From assembly GCF_021729845.1 (NCBI RefSeq), contig NZ_CP063397.1:3486001-3550000 (forward strand): a stretch of 64,000 nt of DNA, written 5' to 3'. The notes under the pieces are model-generated. The model did no database searches. It worked only from the letters and a program-made list of their open reading frames with translations, and was not told the DNA's origin. Both the position numbers and the translations under genes were made by a program. Below, one piece after another: positions 32,776 to 42,352 of this stretch. The stretch is from Rhizobium sp. SL42. Its GTDB lineage: Bacteria; Pseudomonadota; Alphaproteobacteria; Rhizobiales; Rhizobiaceae. How positions within the stretch are numbered: position 1 is the stretch's first letter; each line of letters starts with the position of its first letter.

Positions 32776-33447
32776 CTAACGCTGAATGTTCAGTGACCAT
32801 TCCAGCATCTGCGGCAACGGCGTCCACCAGCCTGTGCGAAGACCGGCGGCGCGCAATCCGGCTGCCGTCCAGGTATTGCAGCCGAGCAAGGCATTGAAGG
32901 CGCCATTGGCCTCGAAGAAGGCGTCCGTGGCGCCGTACCCCGCGGCGGCGATTACCGACACCTTGCCATCCGTGCGGGCGAAACTTGCACCAATATGATC
33001 GAGCAGTTGGCGATAGCCGGCCTCCGATATCGTCAGGCGCCGGGCAAATGGTGAGCCATCCGGAATTTCTCCGGCCAGATCGAGATGCAGCACCGAGCGA
33101 TCGACAGTCAATGCCTTCAACACCGGCAGAGGTTTCAGTTCGCTCCAGGTCGGCGTTTCGACATAAAACGCCCGGCCGCCCCAGCCGACGACCAGATAGA
33201 CCGCGCTCGGATTGCCGATCTCAAAACCATGCGCGGCGAGCTCTGCAAATTCCGCCCGGAGTTCCTCATCCAGAGGAAGGGCGATGTCGGTGTGGATGGC
33301 ATTGGCCAGCAGCAGGATCTGTCGCGAACCGCCATCACCGGCAGCCTCCGTTCGTCCCAGCAGCGGCCGCGGCACGACCACCCCCAGAACAAGCAACAGC
33401 AGGATCACGAAGACCCCGCCACCGAACCATTTCAATATACGCCGCAA
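32776..33447 (-). CDS. TIGR02117/DUF2459 family protein
   Basis: A 223-residue protein with one N-terminal membrane anchor (RILKWFGGGVFVILLLLVLGVVV) and an outer domain with HTDIALPLD, YLVVGWGGRAFYVETPTW and GYGATDAFFEANGAFNALLGCNTW. This matches the TIGR02117 (DUF2459) family, of unknown function, whose genes occur next to urease in several rhizobia as I recall. It begins 10 bases after the ureC stop, so it is in the urease operon. Confidence 0.8.
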   Translation of the reverse strand: MRRILKWFGGGVFVILLLLVLGVVVPRPLLGRTEAAGDGGSRQILLLANAIHTDIALPLDEELRAEFAELAAHGFEIGNPSAVYLVVGWGGRAFYVETPTWSELKPLPVLKALTVDRSVLHLDLAGEIPDGSPFARRLTISEAGYRQLLDHIGASFARTDGKVSVIAAAGYGATDAFFEANGAFNALLGCNTWTAAGLRAAGLRTGWWTPLPQMLEWSLNIQR

Positions 33448-33457
33448 GAGCGGGCGA

Positions 33458-35167
33458 TCAGAACAGGAAATAGCGCTGCGTCATCGGCAGCTCCGTCGCC
33501 GGCTCGCAGGTCAACAATTCGCCGTCGGCACGCACTTCGTAGGTCTCCGGATCGACCTCGATATGTGGCGTCAGGTCATTGTGGATCATCGACGCCTTGG
33601 AAATCCCGCCGCGGACATTCTTTACCGCCAGCAATTTCTTCGCCACACCGAGACGCCGGGCAAGACCGGCATCGAGCGAGGCCTGACTGACGAACGTGAC
33701 CGAGGAATTGGTCCGGAGCTTGCCATAGGCGGCAAACATCGGTCGGTAATGCATCGGCTGCGGTGTCGGGATCGACGCATTCGGATCGCCCATCGGAGCA
33801 GCCGCGATCGAGCCGCCGAGCAGCACCATTTCCGGCTTCACGCCGAAGAAGGCCGGTGACCACAGCACCAGGTCGGCGCGCTTGCCGACCTCGACCGAAC
33901 CGATCTCATGGCTGAGGCCATGGGCGATTGCCGGGTTGATCGTATATTTGGCGATATAGCGCTTGACCCGGAAATTGTCGTTTTCGCCCAGGTCCTGCGG
34001 CAGGCGTCCGCGCTGGCGCTTCATCTTGTCTGCCGTCTGCCAGGTGCGAATGGCGACCTCGCCGACCCGGCCCATCGCCTGGCTGTCCGACGAGATGATC
34101 GAAAACGCGCCGATATCGTGGAGGATATCCTCCGCCGCAATCGTCTCCTTGCGGATACGGCTTTCGGCAAAGGCGATGTCTTCCGGGATCGACGACGACA
34201 GGTGATGGCAGACCATCAGCATGTCGAGATGCTCGGCGATCGTGTTGACCGTGTAGGGCCGCGTCGGGTTGGTCGATGACGGGATGACATTCGGCTGGCC
34301 GCAGATCCTGATGATGTCAGGCGCATGACCTCCGCCTGCCCCTTCCGTGTGGAAGGCATGGATGGTCCGGCCCTTGATCGCCCCGATCGTGTCTTCGACG
34401 AAACCGCTCTCGTTCAGGGTATCGGTATGGATCATCACCTGCACGTCATACTGGTCGGCAACGGTCAGGCAGTTGTCGATCGCGGCCGGCGTCGTACCCC
34501 AGTCTTCGTGCAGCTTCAGCGACGACGCCCCGGCGAGGATCATTTCTTCCAGCGGTGCCGGCAGCGAGGCATTTCCCTTGCCCGCCAGCGCCAGGTTCAT
34601 CGGGAAGGCGTCGAAGCTCTCGATCATCCGCTCGATATGCCAGGCACCGGTACAGGTGGTGGCAAGCGTACCATGGGCAGGCCCTGAACCGCCGCCGAGC
34701 ATGGTGGTGATGCCTGACATCAGCGCCTCTTCGATCTGCTGCGGGCAGATGAAATGGATATGTGCATCCATGCCGCCGGCCGTCAGGATACGCCCCTCGC
34801 CGGCGATCGCCTCGGTCGACGGACCGACAATGATCGTCACGCCCGGCTGGGTATCGGGATTGCCGGCTTTGCCGATCGCGTGGATCCGCCCGTCCTTCAG
34901 GCCGACATCTGCCTTGTAGATGCCCGAATGGTCGACGATGAGCGCATTGGTGATCACCGTGTCGACGGCGCCTTCGGCCCGTGTCGCCTGGCTCTGGCCC
35001 ATGCCGTCGCGGATGACCTTGCCGCCACCGAACTTCACTTCCTCACCATAGATGGTGAAGTCCTTCTCCACCTCGATGAACAATTCGGTATCGGCCAGCC
35101 GCACCTTGTCGCCGACCGTCGGTCCGAACATCGAGGCATAGGCGGCACGAGACATTTTGAAGGACAT
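33458..35167 (-). CDS. ureC: Urease alpha subunit
   Basis: The 569-residue catalytic subunit of urease, which hydrolyses urea to ammonia and carbamate. Nickel ligands are visible: H136 and H138 ([12 protein letters not shown]), the carbamylated lysine K218 ([12 protein letters not shown]), further histidines in [12 protein letters not shown] and [12 protein letters not shown], the flap histidines (LMVCHHL), and the aspartate in [13 protein letters not shown] 35167 or the ATG four codons later are both possible. It is four bases after the accessory gene at 35172. Confidence 0.97.
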   Translation of the reverse strand: MSFKMSRAAYASMFGPTVGDKVRLADTELFIEVEKDFTIYGEEVKFGGGKVIRDGMGQSQATRAEGAVDTVITNALIVDHSGIYKADVGLKDGRIHAIGKAGNPDTQPGVTIIVGPSTEAIAGEGRILTAGGMDAHIHFICPQQIEEALMSGITTMLGGGSGPAHGTLATTCTGAWHIERMIESFDAFPMNLALAGKGNASLPAPLEEMILAGASSLKLHEDWGTTPAAIDNCLTVADQYDVQVMIHTDTLNESGFVEDTIGAIKGRTIHAFHTEGAGGGHAPDIIRICGQPNVIPSSTNPTRPYTVNTIAEHLDMLMVCHHLSSSIPEDIAFAESRIRKETIAAEDILHDIGAFSIISSDSQAMGRVGEVAIRTWQTADKMKRQRGRLPQDLGENDNFRVKRYIAKYTINPAIAHGLSHEIGSVEVGKRADLVLWSPAFFGVKPEMVLLGGSIAAAPMGDPNASIPTPQPMHYRPMFAAYGKLRTNSSVTFVSQASLDAGLARRLGVAKKLLAVKNVRGGISKASMIHNDLTPHIEVDPETYEVRADGELLTCEPATELPMTQRYFLF

Positions 35168-35171
35168 GGAA

Positions 35172-35822
35172 CTAGGCTCCTTGGGAGAGGGAGGATGCAG
35201 AAACAGGCTGAAGCCGCGTCAGACGGCCGGCCGCAATATAGCTTTCGATCAAACGCTTCTCGGCCTCGAAGGGATGCCCGTCCCACCCGACATGGCTGAA
35301 ACCGGCAAGCACCACATTGTCATTGGCATGTGCCATGTCGGACAGGACAGCGGCGACCACCACCATGCCGCTCGACGGCACGACATAGGCTTCGGCCTGA
35401 TGGTCGGCGAGCGCGGCATCGACAGCCTCGTGCACCGCCGGGGAAATCACCCGGTAGCCTTTGCCCTTCGTTGTGGCGAAAGCGGCGAACTCCTCGGTAT
35501 AGTCATCGCAAAAATCATCCAGTTCCGGATGGCTGGCAGCAAGCGCCACCCGCAATTCGGCAAATTTTTCCGGGTGTCGCACCGACCAGATTTCAGATGC
35601 CTCACGCACCGCATCGCTGTCGCGCCAGGCGGGATCCGCCAGCATGGCGGCGGCAGGACGTCCGGTATTGCACAGCGCCACCACATCCGTGCGCCGTCCG
35701 GCCACGCCGTAATTTCGGCTTCCGTTGAAGCGGATGACAAAGTCGGCGGCATCGATCAGCGTGGCCGCATTGTCCGCGACCGGTCCGTTACCAACGATCA
35801 TCACCTGCCGAACCCCTACCAT
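35172..35822 (-). CDS. Urease operon accessory protein (GT29-like)
   Basis: A 216-residue soluble protein beginning [28 protein letters not shown], which resembles the nucleotide-binding start of glycosyltransferase family 29 (sialyltransferase-like) proteins. In rhizobia such genes are annotated as urease operon accessory protein. No role in nickel assembly has been shown to my knowledge. AGGAC precedes ATG 35822. It is flanked closely by ureC and the LprI-like gene and so is surely co-transcribed. Confidence 0.75.
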   Translation of the reverse strand: MVGVRQVMIVGNGPVADNAATLIDAADFVIRFNGSRNYGVAGRRTDVVALCNTGRPAAAMLADPAWRDSDAVREASEIWSVRHPEKFAELRVALAASHPELDDFCDDYTEEFAAFATTKGKGYRVISPAVHEAVDAALADHQAEAYVVPSSGMVVVAAVLSDMAHANDNVVLAGFSHVGWDGHPFEAEKRLIESYIAAGRLTRLQPVSASSLSQGA

Positions 35823-35832
35823 ATCCGTCCTG

Positions 35833-36249
35833 TCAGTTCCCGAAGACTTCGTCGAGGCTCTTCAATTCGTCCGTACGTTTGCGAGTCAGATCCGCAAGGC
35901 ATGACGAGATCAGCAAAGGCTGCGCGCTGCCACCGTCCATCGCGTGGCCGTCCAGCTCGCATTGCGCATCGCGGTAGGCGAGCCAGGCGCGCTGGCTGGC
36001 GACGAGCTTCTTGGCCCCGTCTTTTTGCCCGCGCTCGGTGTCCACCCTGTCCATCATCGCCTTGGTCAGCAGCCATTGGGCATTCAGCGTCTTGTCCGCG
36101 GCCTCGTAATCCTTGGCGGCGCAAAAATTCATGTCCATTTGTGTTTCAGCCTTGCTGCAGTCAACGTCGGGCGCATCTTCGCTGACCGCCGGTCCATCGA
36201 CCAACAGCACGCAACCACACAACATCGCGACCGCCAGGGACTTCACCAC
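35833..36249 (-). CDS. LprI/DUF1311 family secreted protein
   Basis: A 138-residue protein with an N-terminal export signal (VKSLAVAMLCGCVLLVDG) and a DUF1311 domain: DCSKAETQMDMNFCAAKDYEAADKTLNAQW and AWLAYRDAQCELDG. The four cysteines probably form two disulphides in the periplasm. LprI of mycobacteria inhibits lysozyme, but most DUF1311 proteins are uncharacterised. It is in the middle of the urease operon, 10 bases before the GT29-like gene. Confidence 0.83.
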   Translation of the reverse strand: MVKSLAVAMLCGCVLLVDGPAVSEDAPDVDCSKAETQMDMNFCAAKDYEAADKTLNAQWLLTKAMMDRVDTERGQKDGAKKLVASQRAWLAYRDAQCELDGHAMDGGSAQPLLISSCLADLTRKRTDELKSLDEVFGN

Positions 36250-36270
36250 GGCTTCCTCCCCTGCGTCGCC

Positions 36271-36627
36271 TTAATGCGACGCTCCGTCATAATGTTGCGA
36301 GGTCAATGCTCGCGGGTCGACACCGTCGAGGCAATTAACGTTGACCGCCACCATCGGCGTACCATCCGGCATGCCGCTATAGGCAAAGCTCTCGATGCCG
36401 CAGGTCTTGCAGAACTGATGCTCGATCGTCTTCTTGTTGAACAGGTATTCGCTGAGATTGTCCTCGCCCGACTTCAGCGTGAACACTTCGCGTGCGGCAA
36501 ACGTCAGCACGATACCGAGACGCTGACAGCGCGAGCAGTTGCAGGTCACGGTCTTGTCGAGGTCAGCATCGACCTCGAAGGAAACGGCGCCGCACTGGCA
36601 GCTGCCATGATAATGCGCCACAGCCAT
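36271..36627 (-). CDS. GFA (glutathione-dependent formaldehyde-activating) fold protein
   Basis: A 118-residue zinc protein with the GFA-fold cysteines: SCQCGAVSFEV, CNCSRCQRLG and QFCKTCGIESF. These bind structural and exchangeable zinc. Despite the family name, most members have no proven link to formaldehyde. ATG 36627 is just after the ureB stop (TGAGATG), so it is coupled to ureB. Its role in the urease operon is unknown. Confidence 0.85.
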   Translation of the reverse strand: MAVAHYHGSCQCGAVSFEVDADLDKTVTCNCSRCQRLGIVLTFAAREVFTLKSGEDNLSEYLFNKKTIEHQFCKTCGIESFAYSGMPDGTPMVAVNVNCLDGVDPRALTSQHYDGASH

Positions 36628-36628
36628 C

Positions 36629-36934
36629 TCAGAGTTTCCCCATGACCTGTTGGCGAAATCCATAGACTTCGCGCTTGCCGCCGTAAGGAATCAGCGTCAC
36701 CTGACGCTTCTGGCCCGGTTCGAAGCGCACGGCAGTGCCTGCCGGAATATCAAGGCGCATGCCGCGCGTCGGCTCGCGGTCGAAGACCAGCCCGGCATTG
36801 CTTTCGTAGAAGTGGTAGTGGCTACCCACCTGAACTGGACGGTCACCGCTATTGGCCACCTCGATCGTCAGTGTGGGAAGGCCCACATTGAGTTCTATAT
36901 CGCCGCTGGCGGCAATGATTTCACCGGGGATCAT
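36629..36934 (-). CDS. ureB: Urease beta subunit
   Basis: A 101-residue structural subunit with the family start [18 protein letters not shown] and the conserved [17 protein letters not shown] and [17 protein letters not shown]. Separate ureA, ureB and ureC genes are usual for proteobacteria. GGGAGAG lies before the ATG. It is separated from ureA by the DUF1272 gene. Confidence 0.96.
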   Translation of the reverse strand: MIPGEIIAASGDIELNVGLPTLTIEVANSGDRPVQVGSHYHFYESNAGLVFDREPTRGMRLDIPAGTAVRFEPGQKRQVTLIPYGGKREVYGFRQQVMGKL

Positions 36935-36952
36935 CAGCTCTCTCCCTTTCAG

Positions 36953-37210
36953 TCAGGCAGCCGAAAGGGACTTGCAGCCCTCGGCCTTCAAAACACGTTT
37001 GGTCGATGCAGGATTGTTGACCAGCTTCGCCGCCGGACGAACCGGACGCCGTACCAGTTCGCCACCGCAATTCGGGCAGAAGCCGCCGAGCGTCTCGGTC
37101 GCGCAATCGGTGCAGAACGTGCATTCGAAACTGCACATCATCGCATCCAGGCTTTCCGGCGGTAGATCCTTGTCGCAGCATTCGCAATTGGGCCGAAGTT
37201 CCAGCGCCAT
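36953..37210 (-). CDS. DUF1272 cysteine-rich protein
   Basis: An 85-residue protein with nine cysteines in its first 48 residues (NCECCDKDLP, CSFECTFCTDC, CPNCGGE), clearly a metal-binding zinc-ribbon-like domain of the DUF1272 family. The tail is basic. The gene lies between ureA and ureB, 8 bases after ureA. A part in metal handling for urease is tempting but is inference from location only. Confidence 0.85.
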   Translation of the reverse strand: MALELRPNCECCDKDLPPESLDAMMCSFECTFCTDCATETLGGFCPNCGGELVRRPVRPAAKLVNNPASTKRVLKAEGCKSLSAA

Positions 37211-37218
37211 GTCGGATC

Positions 37219-37521
37219 CTATCGTATCGGTTCGTGAACGGTCACCAGCTTGGTGCCGTCCGGGAAGGTCGCCTCGACCTGCACGTCATGGATCATTTCG
37301 GCGATGCCGGACATCACCTGGTCACGGGAGACGACATGCGCACCGGCTTCCATCAGTTCGGCGACAGCGCGACCGTCGCGCGCGCCCTCGACGACGAAAT
37401 CCGTGATCAGCGCGATCGCTTCCGGATAGTTGAGCTTCACGCCTCGCTCCAGTCGTCGGCGCGCGACGATGGCCGCCATGGCGATGAGCAATTTGTCTTT
37501 TTCTCGCGGCGTCAGATTCAT
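37219..37521 (-). CDS. ureA: Urease gamma subunit
   Basis: A 100-residue structural subunit: [23 protein letters not shown] opens it, with [22 protein letters not shown] and [20 protein letters not shown] following. Length and sequence are standard. The start is ATG 37521; upstream in-frame codons to 37578 overlap the ureD stop and are not needed. Confidence 0.96.
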   Translation of the reverse strand: MNLTPREKDKLLIAMAAIVARRRLERGVKLNYPEAIALITDFVVEGARDGRAVAELMEAGAHVVSRDQVMSGIAEMIHDVQVEATFPDGTKLVTVHEPIR

Positions 37522-37543
37522 GAAAGCCCCACTATGCCTTTCG

Positions 37544-38362
37544 TCAGAGATTCCAGACTTTCGGCACAGATGCGCCACCGCGCAAGGCCGAAATCATCGG
37601 GATCAGGGTTTTTCTCAAGGTGAAACCGTCTTCGGCCGCAACACGAGCAACAAGCTTGCCTTGCCAATGACTTGCGCCGCCCATTTTATCGCCAATCAGG
37701 TCACGCAAGTGGCAAAGATAGGCTTCCGCCATCGGTCCGACATAGATCAGCGTGGCAAAGGCGACCCGCCCCGCCAGCACTGGCGCGCGAGCGGCCAGGG
37801 CGGCAATGTCGCCTTCCAGCTTCAGATCCTCGGCATGCAGCAGATGCCCGCCGCGCCTGATCCGCCAGCGGTCTCGCACCAACCCGGCATTCATCGTCTC
37901 GCCCATCGCCTTGCGGCCGAGCAGGATCGCCTCGACCGCGACGAATTCCGCGTCCTCGGCCAGATCGACCTCAAGCGACCGGGTCAGCGAGGCATTGTCG
38001 AACAGGATGCTTTCCTGCGGCAGCCAGTGAAAACGGGCGCCGCTCGAAACCTCAATCCGGGTGGCGATCCGGGCAGTTCCGGCAGAAGCCTTGTAGATTT
38101 TCTCGCAAGCCTGCGTAGTCGCCGTGACGAAAGAGCCCGGCCCGGCGTTGAAATTCCAGTCGAACTGGTCACCGCCCGTCGCGCCACCGGCAGTATTGAT
38201 TGTCACCGCCTCAAGCTCGTCGGAAAAGGTCTGCGGCAGGCGGATCTTCGCCGCGCCTTCCTGGTAAAACTCGGCGATCCTTGTCCGGCCGCCGAGCGAC
38301 TTGGTTACAAGTCTCCCGACACCGACGGCGCGTTGCTGTCTGCTTTGCGTGGCTGGCCGCAC
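37544..38362 (-). CDS. ureD: Urease accessory protein UreD
   Basis: A 272-residue accessory protein that forms the nickel delivery complex with UreF and UreG. Family marks: [34 protein letters not shown] near the start, [15 protein letters not shown], and [17 protein letters not shown]. The first 58 bases overlap the 3' end of the esterase gene upstream in another frame, which is unusual for an unrelated gene pair. It precedes ureA by 22 bases. Confidence 0.9.
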   Translation of the reverse strand: MRPATQSRQQRAVGVGRLVTKSLGGRTRIAEFYQEGAAKIRLPQTFSDELEAVTINTAGGATGGDQFDWNFNAGPGSFVTATTQACEKIYKASAGTARIATRIEVSSGARFHWLPQESILFDNASLTRSLEVDLAEDAEFVAVEAILLGRKAMGETMNAGLVRDRWRIRRGGHLLHAEDLKLEGDIAALAARAPVLAGRVAFATLIYVGPMAEAYLCHLRDLIGDKMGGASHWQGKLVARVAAEDGFTLRKTLIPMISALRGGASVPKVWNL

Positions 38363-39438
38363 TTCGTCCCCTGTCCGCCTTCTTTGAGCGAGGCGGTGTT
38401 CTGTCCGTCCGGGCAGGCTGGCTTCAACGCGGCACCCGCGACAAGTTCACCACCCGAACCATGGAAGAACTCCCACATTCTGTCGGTCGCATCAACCTCC
38501 CGGATCTTCTCTTCCCCGTTGTTGGAGGCAAGCCGGAAGCGAACCGTGCGCGCCGGCCAGGCGTGGTCGGCATTGGTGATCATGTAGGACATGACGCTGG
38601 TGCCGGCACGGCAGTCGAGATAAGTCGACACCTTGGCCGCTTCCCCGTCATCGGTGCGCGGCCGTGAATTGCAGCCGTTCAGCTCGGCCCAGCGGTTGAG
38701 CGCCACTTCGCCGCCATAGCGCCAATAGGCCTTGCCCCCGCCGTCAAACGGATTGACGTGATCCTTCATGCCGGAAAAGGCGATGATCGACACCGGCCGC
38801 GAAGGCTGGCAGCTTTCCCGACGCGGACGCCAGACACCATTGTCCTGCTCCGGCGTTCCCGCACGAAGGCCCATGACGAAGCCCGCTGCGGAAAAATCTC
38901 CCAGACCGTCGCAGATATATTGCGAAAGCATCCGCCCGCCGCCGGAATATCCCGACGCATAGATCCGTGCGGCATCGATGCAGAAGGTCTCCTTGGCAAC
39001 ATCGACCGCATCGCGGATGAAGGCGATGTCGTCGGCACCATCGGCCTTGGTCACGCCCGGAACGTTCCAGGCATGGGTGCGCGGCAGTTCGCCATTGAGG
39101 CTGCCGGCCAGGGCCATGACGATGAAGCCCTCGCGCTCCGCGACCTCGTCCCAATGGCTGCGGGTCAGCTGGACCTGCGGATTGCTGTTGCTACCATGAA
39201 AATCGAAGACCAGCGGCACCTTGCGCTTGCCACTGTAGTTGGACGGAATGACGTACACGGCCGAACGTTCCAGCCCGCCGGACTGGATCGTCATTTCATG
39301 ACGCCCGGGCTCGAACGTCGCTCCGCAACCGGCTGCCTCGGCGCCGACCGCGGTCAGGACCAGGAGAAAGAGCCCCGATGCGACCCGGACAGCGATGTCG
39401 CGTGCCCGCGCGCGGCGATGAACCGTGCTGGTTGTCAT
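38305..39438 (-). CDS. LpqC/PHB-depolymerase-like secreted esterase
   Basis: A 377-residue alpha/beta hydrolase with an N-terminal signal ([20 protein letters not shown]). The oxyanion region reads [12 protein letters not shown] and the nucleophile serine is in [12 protein letters not shown] (GxSxG). A late histidine in [10 protein letters not shown] is the likely catalytic base and GMKDHVNPF may carry the acid. The family includes poly(3-hydroxybutyrate) depolymerases and feruloyl esterases. Its place between urtE and ureD, with a 58-base overlap with ureD, implies co-transcription with urea genes, though the chemistry does not match. Polymer substrate unknown. Confidence 0.8.
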   Translation of the reverse strand: MTTSTVHRRARARDIAVRVASGLFLLVLTAVGAEAAGCGATFEPGRHEMTIQSGGLERSAVYVIPSNYSGKRKVPLVFDFHGSNSNPQVQLTRSHWDEVAEREGFIVMALAGSLNGELPRTHAWNVPGVTKADGADDIAFIRDAVDVAKETFCIDAARIYASGYSGGGRMLSQYICDGLGDFSAAGFVMGLRAGTPEQDNGVWRPRRESCQPSRPVSIIAFSGMKDHVNPFDGGGKAYWRYGGEVALNRWAELNGCNSRPRTDDGEAAKVSTYLDCRAGTSVMSYMITNADHAWPARTVRFRLASNNGEEKIREVDATDRMWEFFHGSGGELVAGAALKPACPDGQNTASLKEGGQGTKCGQPRKADSNAPSVSGDL

Positions 39439-39572
39439 GGCTATGCCTTCTGTTAGCAGATGCGAGAAACCTATCACGCCTGACTTCAGCATCAACCCTT
39501 CAGCCTTAACAAAACCTCAACACGGCCATGCACGAACAGACGACGGCCGTCGATCATCGACAATTGACGCGA

Positions 39573-40268
39573 TCACACCGTTAGGTGCCGGCGCGCCTCG
39601 GGAGTGTCGAGCGTTTCGGCCGCCCCCTGATGCACGATCTCGCCACGGTCCATGATGTAGACCTGGTCGGCAAGCTCGCGGCAGAAGTCGAGATACTGCT
39701 CGACCAGCAGGATCGCCATGCCGGTCGAGTCCCGCAGATAACGGATCGCCCGGCCGATATCCTTGATGATCGACGGCTGGATGCCTTCGGTCGGCTCGTC
39801 CAGCACCAGGATCTTCGGCCGCGTCACCATCGCCCGGCCGATCGCCAATTGTTGCTGCTGGCCGCCGGACAGATCGCCGCCGCGCCGCGACAGCATGGTG
39901 TTGAGCACCGGAAACAGGCTGAAGATCTCGTCGGGAATATAGCGGTCCTTGCGATCCAGCGGCGCATAGCCGGTCTCGAGATTTTCCTTCACGGTCAAAA
40001 GCGGAAACACCTCACGCCCCTGCGGCACATAACCGACACCGGTGCGCGCCCGGTTGAACGGCGCCATGCCGTTCAGCTTGGTGCCGTTGAAGGTGATCGT
40101 ACCGGCCGACACCGCATGCTGGCCGGTCACGGCTCTGAGCAGTGAACTCTTGCCGACGCCGTTGCGCCCCAGCACACAGGTGATCTTGCCCATTTCGGCA
40201 TTGATCGACACGCCGCGCAGGGCCTGGGCTGCACCGTAGTGGAGATTGACGTTTTCGACTGTCAGCAT
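39573..40268 (-). CDS. urtE: Urea ABC transporter ATP-binding protein UrtE
   Basis: A 231-residue ATPase of the LivF-like group with Walker A GRNGVGKS at 34-41, signature LSGGQQQQLAIGRAM and Walker B ILVLDEPTEGIQPSI. With UrtD it drives high-affinity urea uptake. ATG 40268 fits the domain start (MLTVENVNLHYG). It follows urtD after 142 bases that contain GC-rich palindromic repeats. Confidence 0.93.
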   Translation of the reverse strand: MLTVENVNLHYGAAQALRGVSINAEMGKITCVLGRNGVGKSSLLRAVTGQHAVSAGTITFNGTKLNGMAPFNRARTGVGYVPQGREVFPLLTVKENLETGYAPLDRKDRYIPDEIFSLFPVLNTMLSRRGGDLSGGQQQQLAIGRAMVTRPKILVLDEPTEGIQPSIIKDIGRAIRYLRDSTGMAILLVEQYLDFCRELADQVYIMDRGEIVHQGAAETLDTPEARRHLTV

Positions 40269-40290
40269 GGGTTTGTCCCCGTTGTCTTGT

Positions 40291-40407
40291 TCCACCTCGC
40301 CCTTGAGGGGGAGGTCGCAGCGAAGCTGCGGGTGGAGGTGATCCTTGTGCCAGTATTCACCCCACCCCGGCGCCCTGCGCCGACCCTCCCCTCAAGGGGA
40401 GGGTGAG
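40291..40407. repeat. GC-rich palindromic repeat between urtD and urtE
   Basis: Includes the perfect inverted repeat ACCCTCCCCT/AGGGGAGGGT at 40383-40404 with a two-base loop, and at the other end CCCTTGAGGGGGAGG with GCAGCGAAGCTGC. The two halves resemble rhizobial intergenic mosaic palindromes. It could attenuate or stabilise the urtABCD-urtE mRNA. Confidence 0.7.
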
Positions 40408-40410
40408 CCA

Positions 40411-41178
40411 TCACCGCCCCAGATAGTTCTCGATGACCTTCTGGTCATTCGAGACGAAATCGATCGAGCCTTCGGCCAGCACAGAGCCTTCCGCCAGACA
40501 CGTCACCTTGACGCCGAGATCGCGGATGAAGCCCATGTCATGTTCGACGACCACCACCGAACGCGTCTTAGCGATGTCTTTCAAGAGGATCGCCGTTTCC
40601 ACCGTCTCGGCATCGGTCATGCCCGCAACCGGTTCATCGACGAGCAAGAGCTTGGGCTCCTGCGCCAGCAGCATGCCGATTTCCAGCCATTGCTTCTGGC
40701 CATGCGAAAGATTGGCCGCCAGATCATCCCTTCGGCCGGTCAGGCGCACGGTTTCGAGGATTTCCTCGATGCGGGCCTTATCGGCTGCCGACAGGGTATA
40801 GAACAGCGTGGCGAAGACACCGCGCTTGCGGTTAAGCGCCAGCTCCAGATTGTCCCACACGGTATGGCTCTCGAAGACCGTCGGCTTCTGGAATTTGCGG
40901 CCGATGCCGAGCTGAGCGATTTCGGCCTCGTCCTTTTTCGTCAGGTCGATCTTGCCGCCGTCGAAAAACACATCGCCACTGTCCGGCCGCGTCTTGCCGG
41001 TGATGATGTCCATCATCGTCGTCTTGCCGGCGCCGTTCGGGCCGATGATTGCCCTCAGTTCGCCCGGTTCGACGATGAAGGACAACGAGTTCAGCGCCTT
41101 GAAGCCATCGAAGGAGACGGATACCCCGTTGAGATAGAGCAGGCTGCTGGTCGTCCGGTTTGTTGTCTGATCGCTCAT
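40411..41178 (-). CDS. urtD: Urea ABC transporter ATP-binding protein UrtD
   Basis: A 255-residue LivG-like ATPase. Walker A GPNGAGKT is at 47-54; the signature is the UrtD-typical LSHGQKQWLEIGMLL instead of LSGG; Walker B is LLLVDEPVAGM. ATG 41178 is preferred; longer in-frame starts overlap urtC deeply. It is four bases downstream of urtC. Confidence 0.94.
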   Translation of the reverse strand: MSDQTTNRTTSSLLYLNGVSVSFDGFKALNSLSFIVEPGELRAIIGPNGAGKTTMMDIITGKTRPDSGDVFFDGGKIDLTKKDEAEIAQLGIGRKFQKPTVFESHTVWDNLELALNRKRGVFATLFYTLSAADKARIEEILETVRLTGRRDDLAANLSHGQKQWLEIGMLLAQEPKLLLVDEPVAGMTDAETVETAILLKDIAKTRSVVVVEHDMGFIRDLGVKVTCLAEGSVLAEGSIDFVSNDQKVIENYLGR

Positions 41179-41182
41179 CGCC

Positions 41183-42352
41183 TTACTCCGCCGCCACTGG
41201 TGTTGCCTGGGGTTTGGTGTCATTGGCCGCCGCGTCACGCTCCGCTGCCTGACGGAAGTCCTTGCGACGCGCCAGATAGGCCTGAACCGTACCGACAATG
41301 CCCTTGGGCATGAACAGCGTCACGCCGATGAACAGACCGCCCAGCGCAAACAGCCAGAGTTCGGGAAAGGCACCGGTAAAGTAGCTCTTGCCGACATTGA
41401 CGAGAATGGCGCCGATGATCGGACCGATCAGGGTGCCGCGCCCGCCGACAGCGGTCCACACCACCACTTCGATCGAATTGGCCGGGGCGAATTCACCCGG
41501 ATTGATGATGCCGACCTGCGGCACGAACAGCGCGCCGGCAATGCCCGCCATCATCGCCGAGACGACGAAGGTGAACAGCTTGATGTTCTCCACCCGGTAG
41601 CCGAGGAAGCGCACGCGGCTTTCGGCATCGCGCACGCCGACCAGCACCTTGCCGAATTTCGACCGGGTAATGGCGGAGGCAAACAGCAGGCAGAGCGACA
41701 GCATGATCGCCGAGAGCGCAAACAGCACCGCACGCGTGCCATCGGCCTGCACATTGAAACCGAGGATTTCCTTGTAGTCTGTCAGGCCGTTATTGCCGCC
41801 GAAGCCCATGTCGTTTCGGAAGAAGGCGAGCAGCAGCGCATAGGTCATCGCTTGGGTGATGATCGAGAGATAGACGCCGTTGACGCGTGAGCGGAAAGCG
41901 AACCAGCCGAAGACGAAGGCAAGCAAACCAGGCACGACAAGCACCATCGCCATGGCGAACGGGAAATAGTTCATCCCGTGCCAGAACCAGGGCAGCTCCT
42001 TCCAGTTGAGGAAAACCATGAAGTCCGGCAGGATCGGGTCGCCATAGACGCCGCGGCTGCCGATCTGGCGCATCAGATACATGCCCATGGCATAGCCGCC
42101 GAGCGCAAAAAAGGCGCCGTGGCCGAGCGAGAGAATGCCGCAATAACCCCAGACCAGATCGAGTGCCAGCGCCAGCAGCGCATAGCAGAGATACTTGCCC
42201 ATCAGCGCCATGGCATAGGTCGGAATGTGGAAGACGCTATCCGGCGATGTCAGAAGATTGAGCGACGGAACGAGCACGGCAATGCCGAGCAGGAGGCCGA
42301 TCGCGATGAGGATCTTGCCTTCGAGTGCGCGCAGGATGAAGCCGGTAATCAT
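41183..42352 (-). CDS. urtC: Urea ABC transporter permease UrtC
   Basis: A 389-residue LivM-like permease with eight to ten helices and the family loop VGVRDAESRVRFLGYRVENIKLFTF; the C-terminal tail (RRKDFRQAAERDAAANDTK) is cytoplasmic. Its ATG overlaps the urtB stop as ATGA (42349-42352), so translation is coupled. Forms the channel with UrtB. Confidence 0.95.
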   Translation of the reverse strand: MITGFILRALEGKILIAIGLLLGIAVLVPSLNLLTSPDSVFHIPTYAMALMGKYLCYALLALALDLVWGYCGILSLGHGAFFALGGYAMGMYLMRQIGSRGVYGDPILPDFMVFLNWKELPWFWHGMNYFPFAMAMVLVVPGLLAFVFGWFAFRSRVNGVYLSIITQAMTYALLLAFFRNDMGFGGNNGLTDYKEILGFNVQADGTRAVLFALSAIMLSLCLLFASAITRSKFGKVLVGVRDAESRVRFLGYRVENIKLFTFVVSAMMAGIAGALFVPQVGIINPGEFAPANSIEVVVWTAVGGRGTLIGPIIGAILVNVGKSYFTGAFPELWLFALGGLFIGVTLFMPKGIVGTVQAYLARRKDFRQAAERDAAANDTKPQATPVAAE

